Shown: positions 27,701 to 35,721, counted from the first letter of the stretch. The stretch is 64,000 bases of DNA from Fibrobacter succinogenes (GCA_902776765.1 CACYRP010000010.1:56944-120943), one strand, 5' to 3'. Numbers and translations: made by a program. Notes: generated from the sequence alone by a model not told the origin.

Positions 27701-28377
27701 ATATCGCTATATTCCTGCTCGAACTCCGAAACTTGATGCCTGAAATATCCCAAGTCGATAAACGAACTTTCGCTATCCATCGATTGAATTATTGTTTCCT
27801 TGATAAAATCTGCATCGAGTTTAGAGTTGAGGAAAACATTCTGAATGCTTCGCGGAATGTTCTGGTAGCGGCTACTTTCCGCAATCGAAAACTTGAAAAA
27901 TTCCTTCCGCATCACCGCCTGATGGTTGCCGTAAATAATGTCGCGGAACATTTCGTAGCGATCGACAATCGGGCTCATATAGCAACCGTTCAACCGAGTG
28001 CGAACAGTCGCCATTTCAGCAGTCACTTCGCCATTATCGTCAATCAGCCATTCCTTTTTGTACGGAGAATCGATAAAACGGAATACCGCACGACCATTCG
28101 ATTTGCTTACCAACACGCAGAATGCCGACTCATCGCGTTCCACTTCATAGACAACATAAGAATTTGACTGTTCAAAATAAAAATCGTCAAAAGACTTTTT
28201 CTCTTTTGGGATTCCAAGCTTTTGCTTGTCCGCATTGTAGAAAAAGAGAATTGCACGCAAAAGAGTACTCTTGCCCACGCCCTGCGTACCAATCAAATGA
28301 ACATTACCGTTCAGGCCAATTTCCGCATAACGCACATGAGCACTGTTGATAAAGACAATCTTGTTAAGGGATCTCAT
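24721..28377 (-). CDS. jetC: Wadjet-like JetC, SMC/MukB-like ATPase
   Basis: A 1218-residue SMC-type motor. Walker A is GTQGVGKST at residues 30-38 of the N-terminal head. Two long coiled-coil arms (rich in E, K, R, Q and N) fill about 280-950 with a hinge-like break around LYEWLSQNKPGWENSIGKVVDEESV. The C-terminal head has LHCMMDEIGKLHP as a Walker B-like strand. This is the MukB-type layout that in Wadjet extrudes DNA loops and senses plasmid size. The ATG at 28377 overlaps the end of jetB by 14 bases, and an upstream ATG at 28395 is less likely since the family begins at the short strand before NSAHVRYAEI. Confidence 0.87.
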   Translation of the reverse strand: MRSLNKIVFINSAHVRYAEIGLNGNVHLIGTQGVGKSTLLRAILFFYNADKQKLGIPKEKKSFDDFYFEQSNSYVVYEVERDESAFCVLVSKSNGRAVFRFIDSPYKKEWLIDDNGEVTAEMATVRTRLNGCYMSPIVDRYEMFRDIIYGNHQAVMRKEFFKFSIAESSRYQNIPRSIQNVFLNSKLDADFIKETIIQSMDSESSFIDLGYFRHQVSEFEQEYSDIGLWFTTNKRGECETRFDADRVVKIYHSLLGLKKNIEDCGKQLNYSYRVAKEQLPSIAIEIEKSNEALNETIRLISEESGKFHKERDGLNADLTLVKDNLKKCRDKFQEYQAKNIDEILKKQEREGSLKIEKERLEERRRLLTREYEDVAEKFENLLKQVSRALEEFKQNQNIRLNDKNAELLEQRQRVLEKFEQMRETIVARFDEKLVSVKNTINALNADRVACEKELLRLQYEHPFKDKINECDEQLKSLNAHECEIKVLKSACQAELNKLSAQRDAELERNRVEYEKENDALVAENRGFAAQLKSLDDLLERQKGSLYEWLSQNKPGWENSIGKVVDEESVLYNTDLSPELVDGDALFGVKINLEDLPIRVRTPEEIATEKKSILKSVEDNKSKQTELSDALEKNNSAVERSYAPKIKPLLENIRNAENELVQIPIKRKRLENEREKWIRDDAAKIEKRKNEIQSQQNVISEKLLNAEEQQNKIIADKNRELKANEKAKQQENESLQNAFNDFRVQILAEIETRKNEAENERKLLLQQRDEELKNKNVDVSVLKECEAEIDNVQQQLNEIERNRDFVARYRYDKQEFFDHEDEFKNEKRDLESRLNDLQQKFNARKERLEAKRAEQNKILQQNRETDRKLKESVEETDKFSVSSFCPENIKSVGETPNARLCTEILTELKESLMNAQKRSKELEMSINKFKGRFSRRNTFKFKMELNSESDFMDFADNLSDFLLNEKIEEYRKRTSGRYSDILARVAKEVGDVTRQKSEIEKIVLNINRDFVEKNFAGVIKSIALRTEESNDKLMRLMLAMQRFYAENQYALGELNLFSMGDTESANRGAVDLLLQFVKSLNDEPTRNTLKLSDAFRLQFRVQENDNDTGWIDKISNVGSEGTDVLVKAMVNIMLINVFKTQASRKFGEFKLHCMMDEIGKLHPKNANGILKFANSRNIYLVNGSPTTQSVSEYRYTYLLEKNAKSQTVVRPLMTRALGV

Positions 28378-28915
28378 TTTCCGCACCCTCCACAATATTC
28401 AAACAATTCACCAATTCTTCGAGATAATGGAATGCAGATGTCACTTTGTACAATCCTTCCAAGTCGTTTTCCAATTCCACAAAACCCGCTTTCATCAAAT
28501 CATCGGTCAACCTGTCGATTACATCAGCAAAAACTTTCTTGTCGGCATAAAGCTTGACCGCTTTATCCTTCAGTTCCATGTCGCATGAAATCCGTTCCAG
28601 AATTTTCGCCTTGGTAAAAACGAATCCTGAGCCAAACGCAGAATTGAAAGTTTTCAAAAAATCCAGACGGTCAATCCAGTCACAAAAACGCAAGAGCTTG
28701 TCAACCGCATTCACCCTCTGCTCATGCCGCGAAAAGTAAAAATACCCGTTACCACTCTCCAGCACAAAGCCGATACCTTCGTAATATTCACGGTAGCTTT
28801 CAAAATCATCTTCAATCTGGTCGAAATATGCACGGTTCGCCTGCGAAACGCTGTTCATCGAAATGAACGAGCCCTTGCTCAAAATGTCAAAAATTTCCTT
28901 GGAGTATTTCAGCAT
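28364..28915 (-). CDS. jetB: Wadjet-like JetB, MukE-like subunit
   Basis: A 183-residue winged-helix protein corresponding to the MukE-like JetB subunit (DUF4194-like) of the JetABC complex. Visible features are the N-terminal LKYSKEIFDILSKGSFIS and the segment YREYYEGIGFVLESGNGYFYFSR that typifies the family. It would bridge the kleisin JetA and the JetC heads. The start at 28915 is chosen because it begins the conserved region; the longer frame to 28972 reads through spacer. In other Wadjet operons jetB follows jetA directly; here about 1.7 kb of foreign sequence separates them. Confidence 0.8.
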   Translation of the reverse strand: MLKYSKEIFDILSKGSFISMNSVSQANRAYFDQIEDDFESYREYYEGIGFVLESGNGYFYFSRHEQRVNAVDKLLRFCDWIDRLDFLKTFNSAFGSGFVFTKAKILERISCDMELKDKAVKLYADKKVFADVIDRLTDDLMKAGFVELENDLEGLYKVTSAFHYLEELVNCLNIVEGAENEIP

Positions 28916-29073
28916 AAAAGAAAAATATAAAAGTTCAACAGTACGTAGAGTAATTTTACCCGAAACATTCAATAATACGCAAAGTATTTCTTGTAAAAAA
29001 GCTCATGTTATTTTTAAGAGTTTATCGCATCCATTTATTGCGTCATTTTTTGATGCGACAATCCTGTGCATAG

Positions 29074-29103
29074 CACCTCTACTATCGGAGGGTACATCGC
29101 CGG
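29074..29103 (-). pseudogene. Short second remnant of an ORF6N-type gene 3' end
   Basis: This 30-base stretch closely matches the 3' end of the ORF6N-type remnant at about 30328-30357. Read on the minus strand in the right frame it gives PAMYPPIVEV against PAMYHPIVEE. It lies just downstream of the DUF1016 gene, so the nuclease gene is flanked on both sides by pieces of the same gene family. Confidence 0.55.
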
Positions 29104-29150
29104 ACATTCGATTTGCAAAGAAAAACATCGTTGGCCACGAAAACCGTATG

Positions 29151-30188
29151 TCATTTCTCCGCAAGAATTTTTTCAAGTTCGCCCTGCAATTCCTCGCGTT
29201 TGGGGAGATAAAGTTGGTACTTGCTTACAAACAAATTGTTTTCTATGCCCTGCATCGCGTATTCCATCAACAACTGGTCCTTGTAGGCTCCGAGTACGAT
29301 TCCGATAGGCGGATTGTCGTCCTGGGCGCATACCTCTTTTTTGAAGAAATTCAAGTACATATTCATTTGCCCCACATCGTAATGCTCGATTTCGCCTCGT
29401 TTTAAATCAATAAGAACAAAGCACTTGAGATTGTAATTGTAGAACACCAAATCTACTTTGAACAGCCTGGCGCCAATTTGCATCTTGTACTGCCGTCCGA
29501 TAAAAGCGAAGCCTTTGCCGAACTCCAACAAGAACGTTTGCAAGTTGGCGACAACCTTTTCCTCGATATCTCCTTCAAGGTATTTCTGTTCTTCGTTTAC
29601 ACCAAGAAATTCCAGAATATAAGGGTCCTTTACGATATCTTCAGGCTTTTGCGTTTGGACTCCTTGCTTGCTTATTTCCAGCACACCTTTTTTGTCCTTG
29701 CTCAAGGCAATCCTATGGAACAGCAGACTTTTCATCTGACGCTTGAGTTCCCTGACGCTCCAGTTCTCGTTTTCGCATTGTCTTGTATAAAAACCTATTT
29801 CGAGATCAGAATCAGCTTTTAAAATTTCAAAATAATGACTCCAACTCAATTTGTGAGACAGCGTCTCACGAATTGGAAATGCCGTAAAAAGTTTACGCAT
29901 ATAGATCAAGTTCGAACGACTGAACCCTTTTCCAAATTGCGCAGTCAAGTCCTTAGCGAGGTTATCCAACAGTTCTGCCCCATATTGGGCCTTCGCGTTG
30001 CCGCCTTGTTCATATTCTACAATATGACGACCGATTTGCCAATAGGTATTTACGAGAGTGGAGTTCACTGCTTGAAACACCTGTTTACGGCTTTCAATCA
30101 GCAATGAACCTATTTGCGTTACAAGATTCTTGTACCCATAGCTCTGGTTTTGGGGAATCTCTATTTCTTTTCCTGTCTTTTTCTTCAT
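29151..30188 (-). CDS. PDDEXK nuclease-domain protein, DUF1016/YhcG family
   Basis: A 345-residue protein with an N-terminal DUF1016 helical region (RKQVFQAVNSTLVNTYWQIGRHIVEYEQGG, then FGKGFSRSNLIYMRKLF and LSWSHYFEIL) and a C-terminal PD-(D/E)XK fold: DLVFYNYNLKCFVLIDLKRG gives the D...DxK active site, then GQMNMYLNFF. The family is widespread in mobile regions and often sits next to restriction and ORF6N-type genes. Here it is inserted between jetA and jetB and seems intact. It has GGxG-poor spacing upstream and its own start. It may be passenger DNA, not a Wadjet component. Confidence 0.9.
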   Translation of the reverse strand: MKKKTGKEIEIPQNQSYGYKNLVTQIGSLLIESRKQVFQAVNSTLVNTYWQIGRHIVEYEQGGNAKAQYGAELLDNLAKDLTAQFGKGFSRSNLIYMRKLFTAFPIRETLSHKLSWSHYFEILKADSDLEIGFYTRQCENENWSVRELKRQMKSLLFHRIALSKDKKGVLEISKQGVQTQKPEDIVKDPYILEFLGVNEEQKYLEGDIEEKVVANLQTFLLEFGKGFAFIGRQYKMQIGARLFKVDLVFYNYNLKCFVLIDLKRGEIEHYDVGQMNMYLNFFKKEVCAQDDNPPIGIVLGAYKDQLLMEYAMQGIENNLFVSKYQLYLPKREELQGELEKILAEK

Positions 30189-30294
30189 TTTTCACTCCAG
30201 CCCGCAAACAAGCTTGAAATTGCGGGTCTTTTCTTCTGCTTAGCAAATATACATTCTTCAAATGTCACATTATGACATTTTTCAAAATTTGCTC

Positions 30295-30652
30295 TTAAAA
30301 TTTACCCACTTCCGACACTTTCTTCAATTCCTCCACTATCGGGTGGTACATCGCCGGAGTAACCTCGCCGTTCAATTCCTCGCTGAAAGTCCGCACACTC
30401 ACATTTTTCGCATTTTCGCACAGCATTCTGCGCCATCTGTAAGGAATTTTCCGCTAGGCCAGTGTTTCCAAGCATTTGTTGATTTTCCGAGGCAATGTAA
30501 TCATTCATTTTCTTGAACAAACATATTAGAGCGATGCTCTGACGCACAGCCAAATTGCCTTTGAGAATGTACATAAGCATATAAATGCCTTGCTCGGTAA
30601 ACGTGTAGGGAGCGTATCTTTGCCGCCCCAACTTGAGGTGCAAATTTTGCAC
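30295..30652 (-). pseudogene. ORF6N/KilA-N-type protein remnant, truncated and frameshifted
   Basis: The frame starting right at the jetA stop codon reads LGRQRYAPYTFTEQGIYMLMYIL and AVRQSIALICLFKKMNDYI, a block typical of ORF6N-domain phage-type proteins. The N-terminal DNA-binding domain is missing. After about 75 residues the frame is lost. The expected ending EELNGEVTPAMYHPIVEEL is in another frame and stops at 30295. It is a dead gene whose 5' end is fused to jetA. Confidence 0.75.
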
Positions 30653-31846
30653 TCACTTCGGATATATCAGCGGATATTCGTACCCATACGCTTCTTCGTA
30701 CTTGTCCGTAATTTCAAATTCGTCCGAGAACTGCGATGCAAGCTGGCAAAAGAGCACCAGTTTTCCTTCCAAATCAATTTCGTAGGGATAACTGTAATTC
30801 ATAACATAGTAAAACAAATCCGTACTCGTCGCCATGAATTCGTTTTTCATCTCGGTCTGATCGACCATCGGGATGACGATATTCTGTGCGGCAATTTCAC
30901 TTTCGTCAAGCGGGTCTGCCAATTTTTTTCGAAGGTTGTTGCAATTCTGCTTTTGGCCACGCACTTCACGCAATACAGAGAGTCCGTCGTCGTTTCCTCT
31001 CAGCCAATCGAGCGATACCTTGATTCTGTAGCTCACATTCGGTTCCATCCAAACAGAGTTTCGACTCGCCAGAACGTTCGTAACATCAGTATTCGTTTCG
31101 AGCACTTGCTGGTCGCGGAAATATTTCACCAAGCGAATCTTTTTCAATAGTTCGCTTTGGTAATCAATCAAGTTCAGATATTCGATAATCTGCTTTTCGA
31201 TTTCTATTAAGTTGTGCGAAGACTCGTTCAAGTCATACCGCAAATCATCAACCACAATTCGCAAATCCGCATCCATCGCAATTTTAAAAAATGCAGCCTG
31301 ATTGTCTATCACTTTTTCCGCTTCAATTATCTGCAACTTGATACCGTCGCGTTTTTCATCGAGATGCTTGAGTTTCGCCTTTTTGATTTTGTAATTTGGT
31401 TCGTTCTTGTAAGTGTTATCGACATTACGCTTCAAGTCTATGACGTTACGCTTTGTATTGAGTGCAATGTTTTTCAAGCTTCGACGCACTTCGCGCAAGT
31501 AATTGTACTTTTGCGATTCATTCGTTTCTTGCAAGTAATATTCGATAGTTTCGTTCAGATGGTCAATATTCGCCTTGACGCTTTCGACATTGATTTCTTC
31601 GTTGACTTCAAGAACCTCTTCGAAGAACTTGAGATAAACATCTTCAAGTTCCAAAAAATTTCCGTTGTCACGAATGATGCCATAATCCACCAAATACTGA
31701 ATACGCGACATTTTGTAATCGACAAGTGGCTCCGCCAGATCCATGCGAAACGAGAGCGTTTTTCGCTTCGCAAACATTTCTTTTAGCAAAGCCTTCTCGC
31801 GAGAAAGAGCCTGAATGAGTTCATCGATGGAGCGAAAATTATTCAT
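30653..31846 (-). CDS. jetA: Wadjet-like JetA, kleisin-like subunit
   Basis: A 397-residue protein, the first gene of the jet operon. It has an N-terminal winged-helix-like region (LSFRMDLAEPLVDYKMSRIQYLVDYGII), a long helical middle, and a C-terminal domain ending KYEEAYGYEYPLIYPK. This fits the MukF-like kleisin JetA. The start is set at 31846 since the longer frame to 31909 merely translates the terminator of the ATPase gene. No Shine-Dalgarno site is visible and the terminator U-tract ends only 13 bases upstream, so how this operon is expressed is unclear. Confidence 0.75.
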   Translation of the reverse strand: MNNFRSIDELIQALSREKALLKEMFAKRKTLSFRMDLAEPLVDYKMSRIQYLVDYGIIRDNGNFLELEDVYLKFFEEVLEVNEEINVESVKANIDHLNETIEYYLQETNESQKYNYLREVRRSLKNIALNTKRNVIDLKRNVDNTYKNEPNYKIKKAKLKHLDEKRDGIKLQIIEAEKVIDNQAAFFKIAMDADLRIVVDDLRYDLNESSHNLIEIEKQIIEYLNLIDYQSELLKKIRLVKYFRDQQVLETNTDVTNVLASRNSVWMEPNVSYRIKVSLDWLRGNDDGLSVLREVRGQKQNCNNLRKKLADPLDESEIAAQNIVIPMVDQTEMKNEFMATSTDLFYYVMNYSYPYEIDLEGKLVLFCQLASQFSDEFEITDKYEEAYGYEYPLIYPK

Positions 31847-31858
31847 AGTCAGAAAATT

Positions 31859-31893
31859 ATAAAAAAAATCGCCCCAGCATTTAGCTAGAGCGA
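31859..31893 (-). terminator. Intrinsic terminator of the P-type ATPase gene, abutting jetA
   Basis: On the minus strand TCGCTCTAGC pairs fully with GCTGGGGCGA around TAAAT, followed by at least eight Us. It lies 60 bases after the ATPase stop and 13 bases before the jetA start. Confidence 0.85.
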
Positions 31894-31953
31894 AACTTAG
31901 CGTTATCATTCCCGCGACCCGTGCAGCATAGCCGATGTAATGTGGGAATCTTC

Positions 31954-34053
31954 TTACATCACCTTCAACTTAGTCATGCTTTTTGCACAAATGCCCATGG
32001 TCGATACGTTGTGCAAGAAGGCAGACGTTGTCGGCGAGAGGAGCCCGAGAAAACCGCCTACAAGCAAGCTCGTATTGAACGTCACGATAAAGCGGTAATT
32101 TTCAGAGATGCGCTCCATCAGCTTTTGGCTCAAGAGGCGCAGTTCCACGAGGTCTTCGAGATTCTCGCGGCGGAGCGTCACGTCGGCAGTTTCGCGGGCA
32201 ATGTCACTGGCATCGCTCATGGCGACAGAGACATTTGCCGCAGCAAGCGCAGGAGCGTCGTTGATACCGTCACCCACCATAATAACACGCTTGCCTTCGG
32301 ACTTCATTTGTTCTACATAGCGGTGCTTATCTTCGGGCAAGACCTGCGCATAGAACGTATCAACGCCAAGATGTTCAGCAACGCGTTCAGCAGCATTCTG
32401 GCTATCGCCCGTAATCATCACCACATTCTTGATGCCACTTTCACGCAACCCGCGAATTGCATCAGCCGCTTCATCGCGCGGTGGGTCGCCAATGCAAATG
32501 GCACCCGCCAATTCGCCACCAATGCCCAGGTAAATCACGGACGCGGCACCCGCCTGTTCGTCAATAACCGCCTGGTTCGCTTCAGAAACATTGACCTTTT
32601 CATCTTCGATGACAAAATGCTTGCTTCCGATGACCACGCGCTTGCCCTTGAGCGAAGTCGCGATACCGTGCGCCACAATGTACTGCACATCGGCATGTTC
32701 TTCGGCGTGATTGATATTGCGTTCCAGCGCGGCCTTCACAATCGCACGAGCCATGCTATGCGGGAAATGTTCCTCGATGCATGCCGCAATTTTCAAGATC
32801 CGCTTTTCGGAATATTCGCCGAACGGAATAATTTTTTCGAGTCGCGGTTCCGCCTTCGTGAGCGTTCCCGTTTTGTCGAACACAATCGTATCGGCAAACG
32901 CAAGCTCTTCCAAGTACTTGCCGCCCTTCACCGTCATGTCCATATCCGCCGCTTCACGCAGCGCAGAAATCACAGAAATCGGAGTCGAAAGCTTAATGGC
33001 ACAAGAGTAATCCACCATCAAGATGGAAACCGCACGCGAAATATTCTGCGTCAGTAAAAGCGTAAGCCCAAAACCAAGGAAGCTGAACGGCACAATGCTA
33101 TCCGCCAAATGCTCGGCACGGCTCTGCACGCTAGCCTTCAAGTCTTCACTACGGTCAATCAGTTCCACGATTTTCTGAATTTTCGTATTGCTGTTCACCG
33201 CAGTCACACGGACCACAATCGAACCTTCTTCAAGAACCGTGCCCGCAAAGACGATTCGGCCGGCAGTTTTCATCACCGCCTTGGATTCGCCCGTCATCGT
33301 CGATTCGTTCACGAACGCCTCGCCTTCAACAACGCGGCCATCCACAGGAATCATGCTTCCAGAACGGATGCGAACAAGGTCATCGACCTGCACTTCCTTC
33401 ATATCCACCAAAGTATCCACGCCGTCTTTTACGACCCAGACCTTATCAACCTTGACAGCGAGGCTCCCAGTCAAAGCAGTGCGCGTACGCGCCTTGGTGT
33501 AATCTTCCAGCAAGCCCGAAACGCCCAAAAGGAACATAACTGTGCCTGCGGACTCGTAATTTCTCTGGAGCAGGCTAGCACCAATTGCAGCCCCGTCCAA
33601 AACATCAACGGTAAGTTTTCCGCTCGCAAGGGTCGAAATCCCGCGAGCCACATAACGCAACCCGCGAACAACCGTAATTGCAGTGCGAATCGGGGGCGGC
33701 AAAAACCAACGCGACAAATAGCGCCTTGCAATCATCATCGCAAGGTTGTTTTTAAACCCGTCGTCCAAAGCTTGCAACTGGTATTCCGTTTCACCGTCGC
33801 ATTCGGGCAATTCTTTGGGGTTGAGCGCACTTACAAAATCAAGAATCTGCTTACGGCTCGTCTCGAAATCGCCCGCCTTGGCGGAATATTCAAAAAGGAG
33901 GCCGCCATTGACGCTACGCACCACAACACTTTTAACGCAAGGCTCACTCAAGCAAGCCTTGTGAATGCGCGCTTCATATTCACGTTCAAAAGCGTACGCC
34001 CCAGCACGCAAGCGAAGGCGACCCGGCTTATCGTAAACGATTCGATATTTCAT
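31954..34053 (-). CDS. P1B-type heavy-metal ATPase with N-terminal HMA-like domain
   Basis: A 699-residue metal pump. Residues 1-65 are an HMA-like domain that lacks a CxxC pair. The actuator has TGES, the phosphorylation site is Asp393 in FDKTGTLT, and GDGINDAPALAAANV is the hinge motif. The TM6 motif is SCAIKLSTP where copper pumps have CPC, so it belongs to the SCA-type branch, whose metal is uncertain (manganese, iron or zinc are candidates). The small DUF6110-like gene lies upstream and an iterated palindrome array (34594-34663) precedes both. Export of excess metal, or metal loading of envelope proteins, would fit the neighbouring iron genes. Confidence 0.93.
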   Translation of the reverse strand: MKYRIVYDKPGRLRLRAGAYAFEREYEARIHKACLSEPCVKSVVVRSVNGGLLFEYSAKAGDFETSRKQILDFVSALNPKELPECDGETEYQLQALDDGFKNNLAMMIARRYLSRWFLPPPIRTAITVVRGLRYVARGISTLASGKLTVDVLDGAAIGASLLQRNYESAGTVMFLLGVSGLLEDYTKARTRTALTGSLAVKVDKVWVVKDGVDTLVDMKEVQVDDLVRIRSGSMIPVDGRVVEGEAFVNESTMTGESKAVMKTAGRIVFAGTVLEEGSIVVRVTAVNSNTKIQKIVELIDRSEDLKASVQSRAEHLADSIVPFSFLGFGLTLLLTQNISRAVSILMVDYSCAIKLSTPISVISALREAADMDMTVKGGKYLEELAFADTIVFDKTGTLTKAEPRLEKIIPFGEYSEKRILKIAACIEEHFPHSMARAIVKAALERNINHAEEHADVQYIVAHGIATSLKGKRVVIGSKHFVIEDEKVNVSEANQAVIDEQAGAASVIYLGIGGELAGAICIGDPPRDEAADAIRGLRESGIKNVVMITGDSQNAAERVAEHLGVDTFYAQVLPEDKHRYVEQMKSEGKRVIMVGDGINDAPALAAANVSVAMSDASDIARETADVTLRRENLEDLVELRLLSQKLMERISENYRFIVTFNTSLLVGGFLGLLSPTTSAFLHNVSTMGICAKSMTKLKVM

Positions 34054-34057
34054 AGTA

Positions 34058-34215
34058 TTCAGGTTTTAGGTTTCAGGAGTTAGGTGTTAGGACAAGTATC
34101 ACGCGTTTTTCACGTCTATTGCAAGGCGGCTCCGCCGCGATTATTTTCCTACAACCTGTCCCCTATTACTTAATACCTTTCTCTCGTCTTTAGTCTGTAG
34201 GACCGCAGGTCCGTT
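34058..34215. repeat. Low-complexity spacer with TTAGGTTT-type and TCTTTCGTC-type short repeats
   Basis: The spacer between the ATPase and its partner gene holds imperfect copies of TTAGGTTTCAGGAGTTAGG and a TCTCGTCTTTAGTCTGTAGG...TCTTTCGTC element. The latter resembles the CTCTCGTCTTTCGTC block found inside feoB (about 38355-38396). It looks like a dispersed repeat of the genome. Confidence 0.45.
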
Positions 34216-34222
34216 CTTTCGT

Positions 34223-34447
34223 CTAATTCAGCCCTGCTTCTGCCTTGGCGTCGTTGCAGATATCGTTGGCTTCGTCCTTCATATCCTGGAATGCAGCCTT
34301 GGCGTCAGCCGTGAACTTCATGCCGTGAGCAAGTCCCTGAACGGCAAGTTCGCGGGTTTTCTTTGCCTTGAGCACTTTCTTAGCGACAGCGGAACCCACA
34401 GCGCCAGCAATTACAAGCCAGAATTTTTCATTCTTGAACACAGACAT
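34223..34447 (-). CDS. Small DUF6110-like protein associated with the P-type ATPase
   Basis: A 74-residue protein with one N-terminal hydrophobic helix (FWLVIAGAVGSAVAKKVL) and a charged tail (FQDMKDEANDICNDAKAEAG). The layout and the tail match small DUF6110-type proteins that I recall next to HMA-type ATPases. GGAG lies before the ATG. It is probably an inner-membrane partner of the ATPase, co-transcribed with it, with a role in metal delivery or pump regulation; this is inferred from context. Confidence 0.7.
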   Translation of the reverse strand: MSVFKNEKFWLVIAGAVGSAVAKKVLKAKKTRELAVQGLAHGMKFTADAKAAFQDMKDEANDICNDAKAEAGLN

Positions 34448-34593
34448 ATCATTCTCCTTATTAAAGAAAAATCAGCGGAGCACTTGCCCGCTTTTAAAAA
34501 TTAGATACTCTCCCCTCCCACTGCAAATCACAAACAAATTAAATACACAACTCTTGCAACCCCGCGTCGCAGTTGAGTTTCACGCGATAAGGG

Positions 34594-34663
34594 CTAACAT
34601 TGTTAGTGAATTTCTAACAATGTTAGACTCTCTAATTTTGTTAGACTCACTAACATTTCTTAG
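34594..34663. promoter_or_regulatory. Array of four CTAAC-N3-GTTAG-type palindromes upstream of the metal ATPase operon
   Basis: CTAACATTGTTAG (34594), CTAACAATGTTAG (34614), CTAATTTTGTTAG (34632) and the looser CTAACATTTCTTAG (34650) follow each other at 18-20 bases. The first two also form a perfect long inverted repeat, TAACATTGTTAG/CTAACAATGTTA. Spacing near two helical turns suggests cooperative binding of a dimeric repressor. The array starts about 147 bases before the DUF6110-like gene. Confidence 0.7.
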
Positions 34664-34676
34664 CGGCGGCTTTCAA

Positions 34677-35105
34677 TTACGAAAGTGCAAGCACTTTGCC
34701 AAGTTCACGGCACTTTTCCTTGCCTGTGTCATCCGGAGCGCCTTCGATCGCGAGCGGATCATCAGCAAGTACAAGGCCCGCATTTGTAGCATCTTCTTTC
34801 CACGGATTCATCCATTCGCCGCCACCCCAGCCATAAGAGCCGAAAAGCACAACCTTTTTGCCCGAAATTTGCGTTTTCAGTTGATCATAGAGCGGCTGGA
34901 ATTCACTATCTTCAAGCTCTTCGGCACCCATCGCCGGGCAACCCAAAGCAAACTTGTCAAATTCCTGAGCCTTATCTACTGTAAAATCAGACGTATTGAA
35001 AAGCGTCACTTCGGCACCAGCAGCACTTGCACCCGCGACAACTTCATTCGCCATAACTTCAGTGTTACCCGTTCCTGTCCAGAAAATAACAGCAATTTTA
35101 TTCAT
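34677..35105 (-). CDS. Flavodoxin
   Basis: A 142-residue FMN-binding electron carrier. FWTGTGNTEVMANEV is the phosphate-binding loop, GCPAMGAEELED the 60s loop and FGSYGWGGGEWMNPW the 90s loop with the aromatic flavin-stacking residues. Flavodoxins commonly replace ferredoxin when iron is low, which fits a position next to a putative metal operator (35892) and the feo genes. The DUF3793 gene ends 27 bases upstream, so the two are likely co-transcribed. Confidence 0.95.
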   Translation of the reverse strand: MNKIAVIFWTGTGNTEVMANEVVAGASAAGAEVTLFNTSDFTVDKAQEFDKFALGCPAMGAEELEDSEFQPLYDQLKTQISGKKVVLFGSYGWGGGEWMNPWKEDATNAGLVLADDPLAIEGAPDDTGKEKCRELGKVLALS

Positions 35106-35131
35106 TTTTTTCCTTTTTGTTATCGGTTAAT

Positions 35132-35692
35132 TCAGCTTGCAACTGTCAATTCTTCCAAAGAATCGCCCTGTTCAAAGCGCTCATTGAAAATTTTGTGACA
35201 TTTTTTGTAAACATCAAAAATATGTATCGAATTAGGGACATCGTTATAAACTTTCCAACATCCAATCACCTTGTAATTTTTACCACCGTACGTAATAAAA
35301 TCTTTCACATCCTGTAACGGGTACCCTAAAAACACGCCCACTTCATGAGGGAAGCAAACAGAACGTGTCATGCGTTTCTGGAAAAAGTTCAACAAAGATT
35401 CCGCATCGAAACCCATGTAGCCAAAGCCCTTCAAAAATTCTCTGACTTCACAACAATTCCCCAAGTTTTGTAAAGCGCTATTCCGATAAACGTAAATAAA
35501 ATAACGGCCACAACGTTCCGCAACAACACGAACCGAAACACCCTTAGGATTCAGCACTCGATTCCAACGCGCCAAAATATTACAAAGCAAAACACCATCA
35601 GCAATATCAAGGCAAAAAAGATTAGCCGTTTTAAGCCCGGCAAGTGTTGGCGCACAATGGCGAACCAAACGAGAATCGAGATTTTCAGTCAT
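35132..35692 (-). CDS. DUF3793-family protein
   Basis: A 186-residue protein of the DUF3793 type: an N-terminal RLVRHCAPTLAGLKTANLFCL, a central VSVRVVAERCGRYFIYVYR and a C-terminal PHEVGVFLGYPLQDVKDFI...YKVIGCWKVYND. The family is typically found near ferrous-iron transport and flavodoxin genes, and this pattern holds here, but its function is not known to me. The start at 35692 has AAGGA five bases upstream and is preferred over 35713. A terminator-like hairpin stands between its presumed promoter and the gene. Confidence 0.8.
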   Translation of the reverse strand: MTENLDSRLVRHCAPTLAGLKTANLFCLDIADGVLLCNILARWNRVLNPKGVSVRVVAERCGRYFIYVYRNSALQNLGNCCEVREFLKGFGYMGFDAESLLNFFQKRMTRSVCFPHEVGVFLGYPLQDVKDFITYGGKNYKVIGCWKVYNDVPNSIHIFDVYKKCHKIFNERFEQGDSLEELTVAS

Positions 35693-35721
35693 GCACATCC
35701 TTACAATCAACAAATAAAATC

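Noticed and set aside
27118..28167. A 349-codon open frame on the plus strand opposite jetC
   Set aside because: Phe/Ile/Gln-rich translation typical of the strand opposite a coiled-coil gene; no motif and no independent context.
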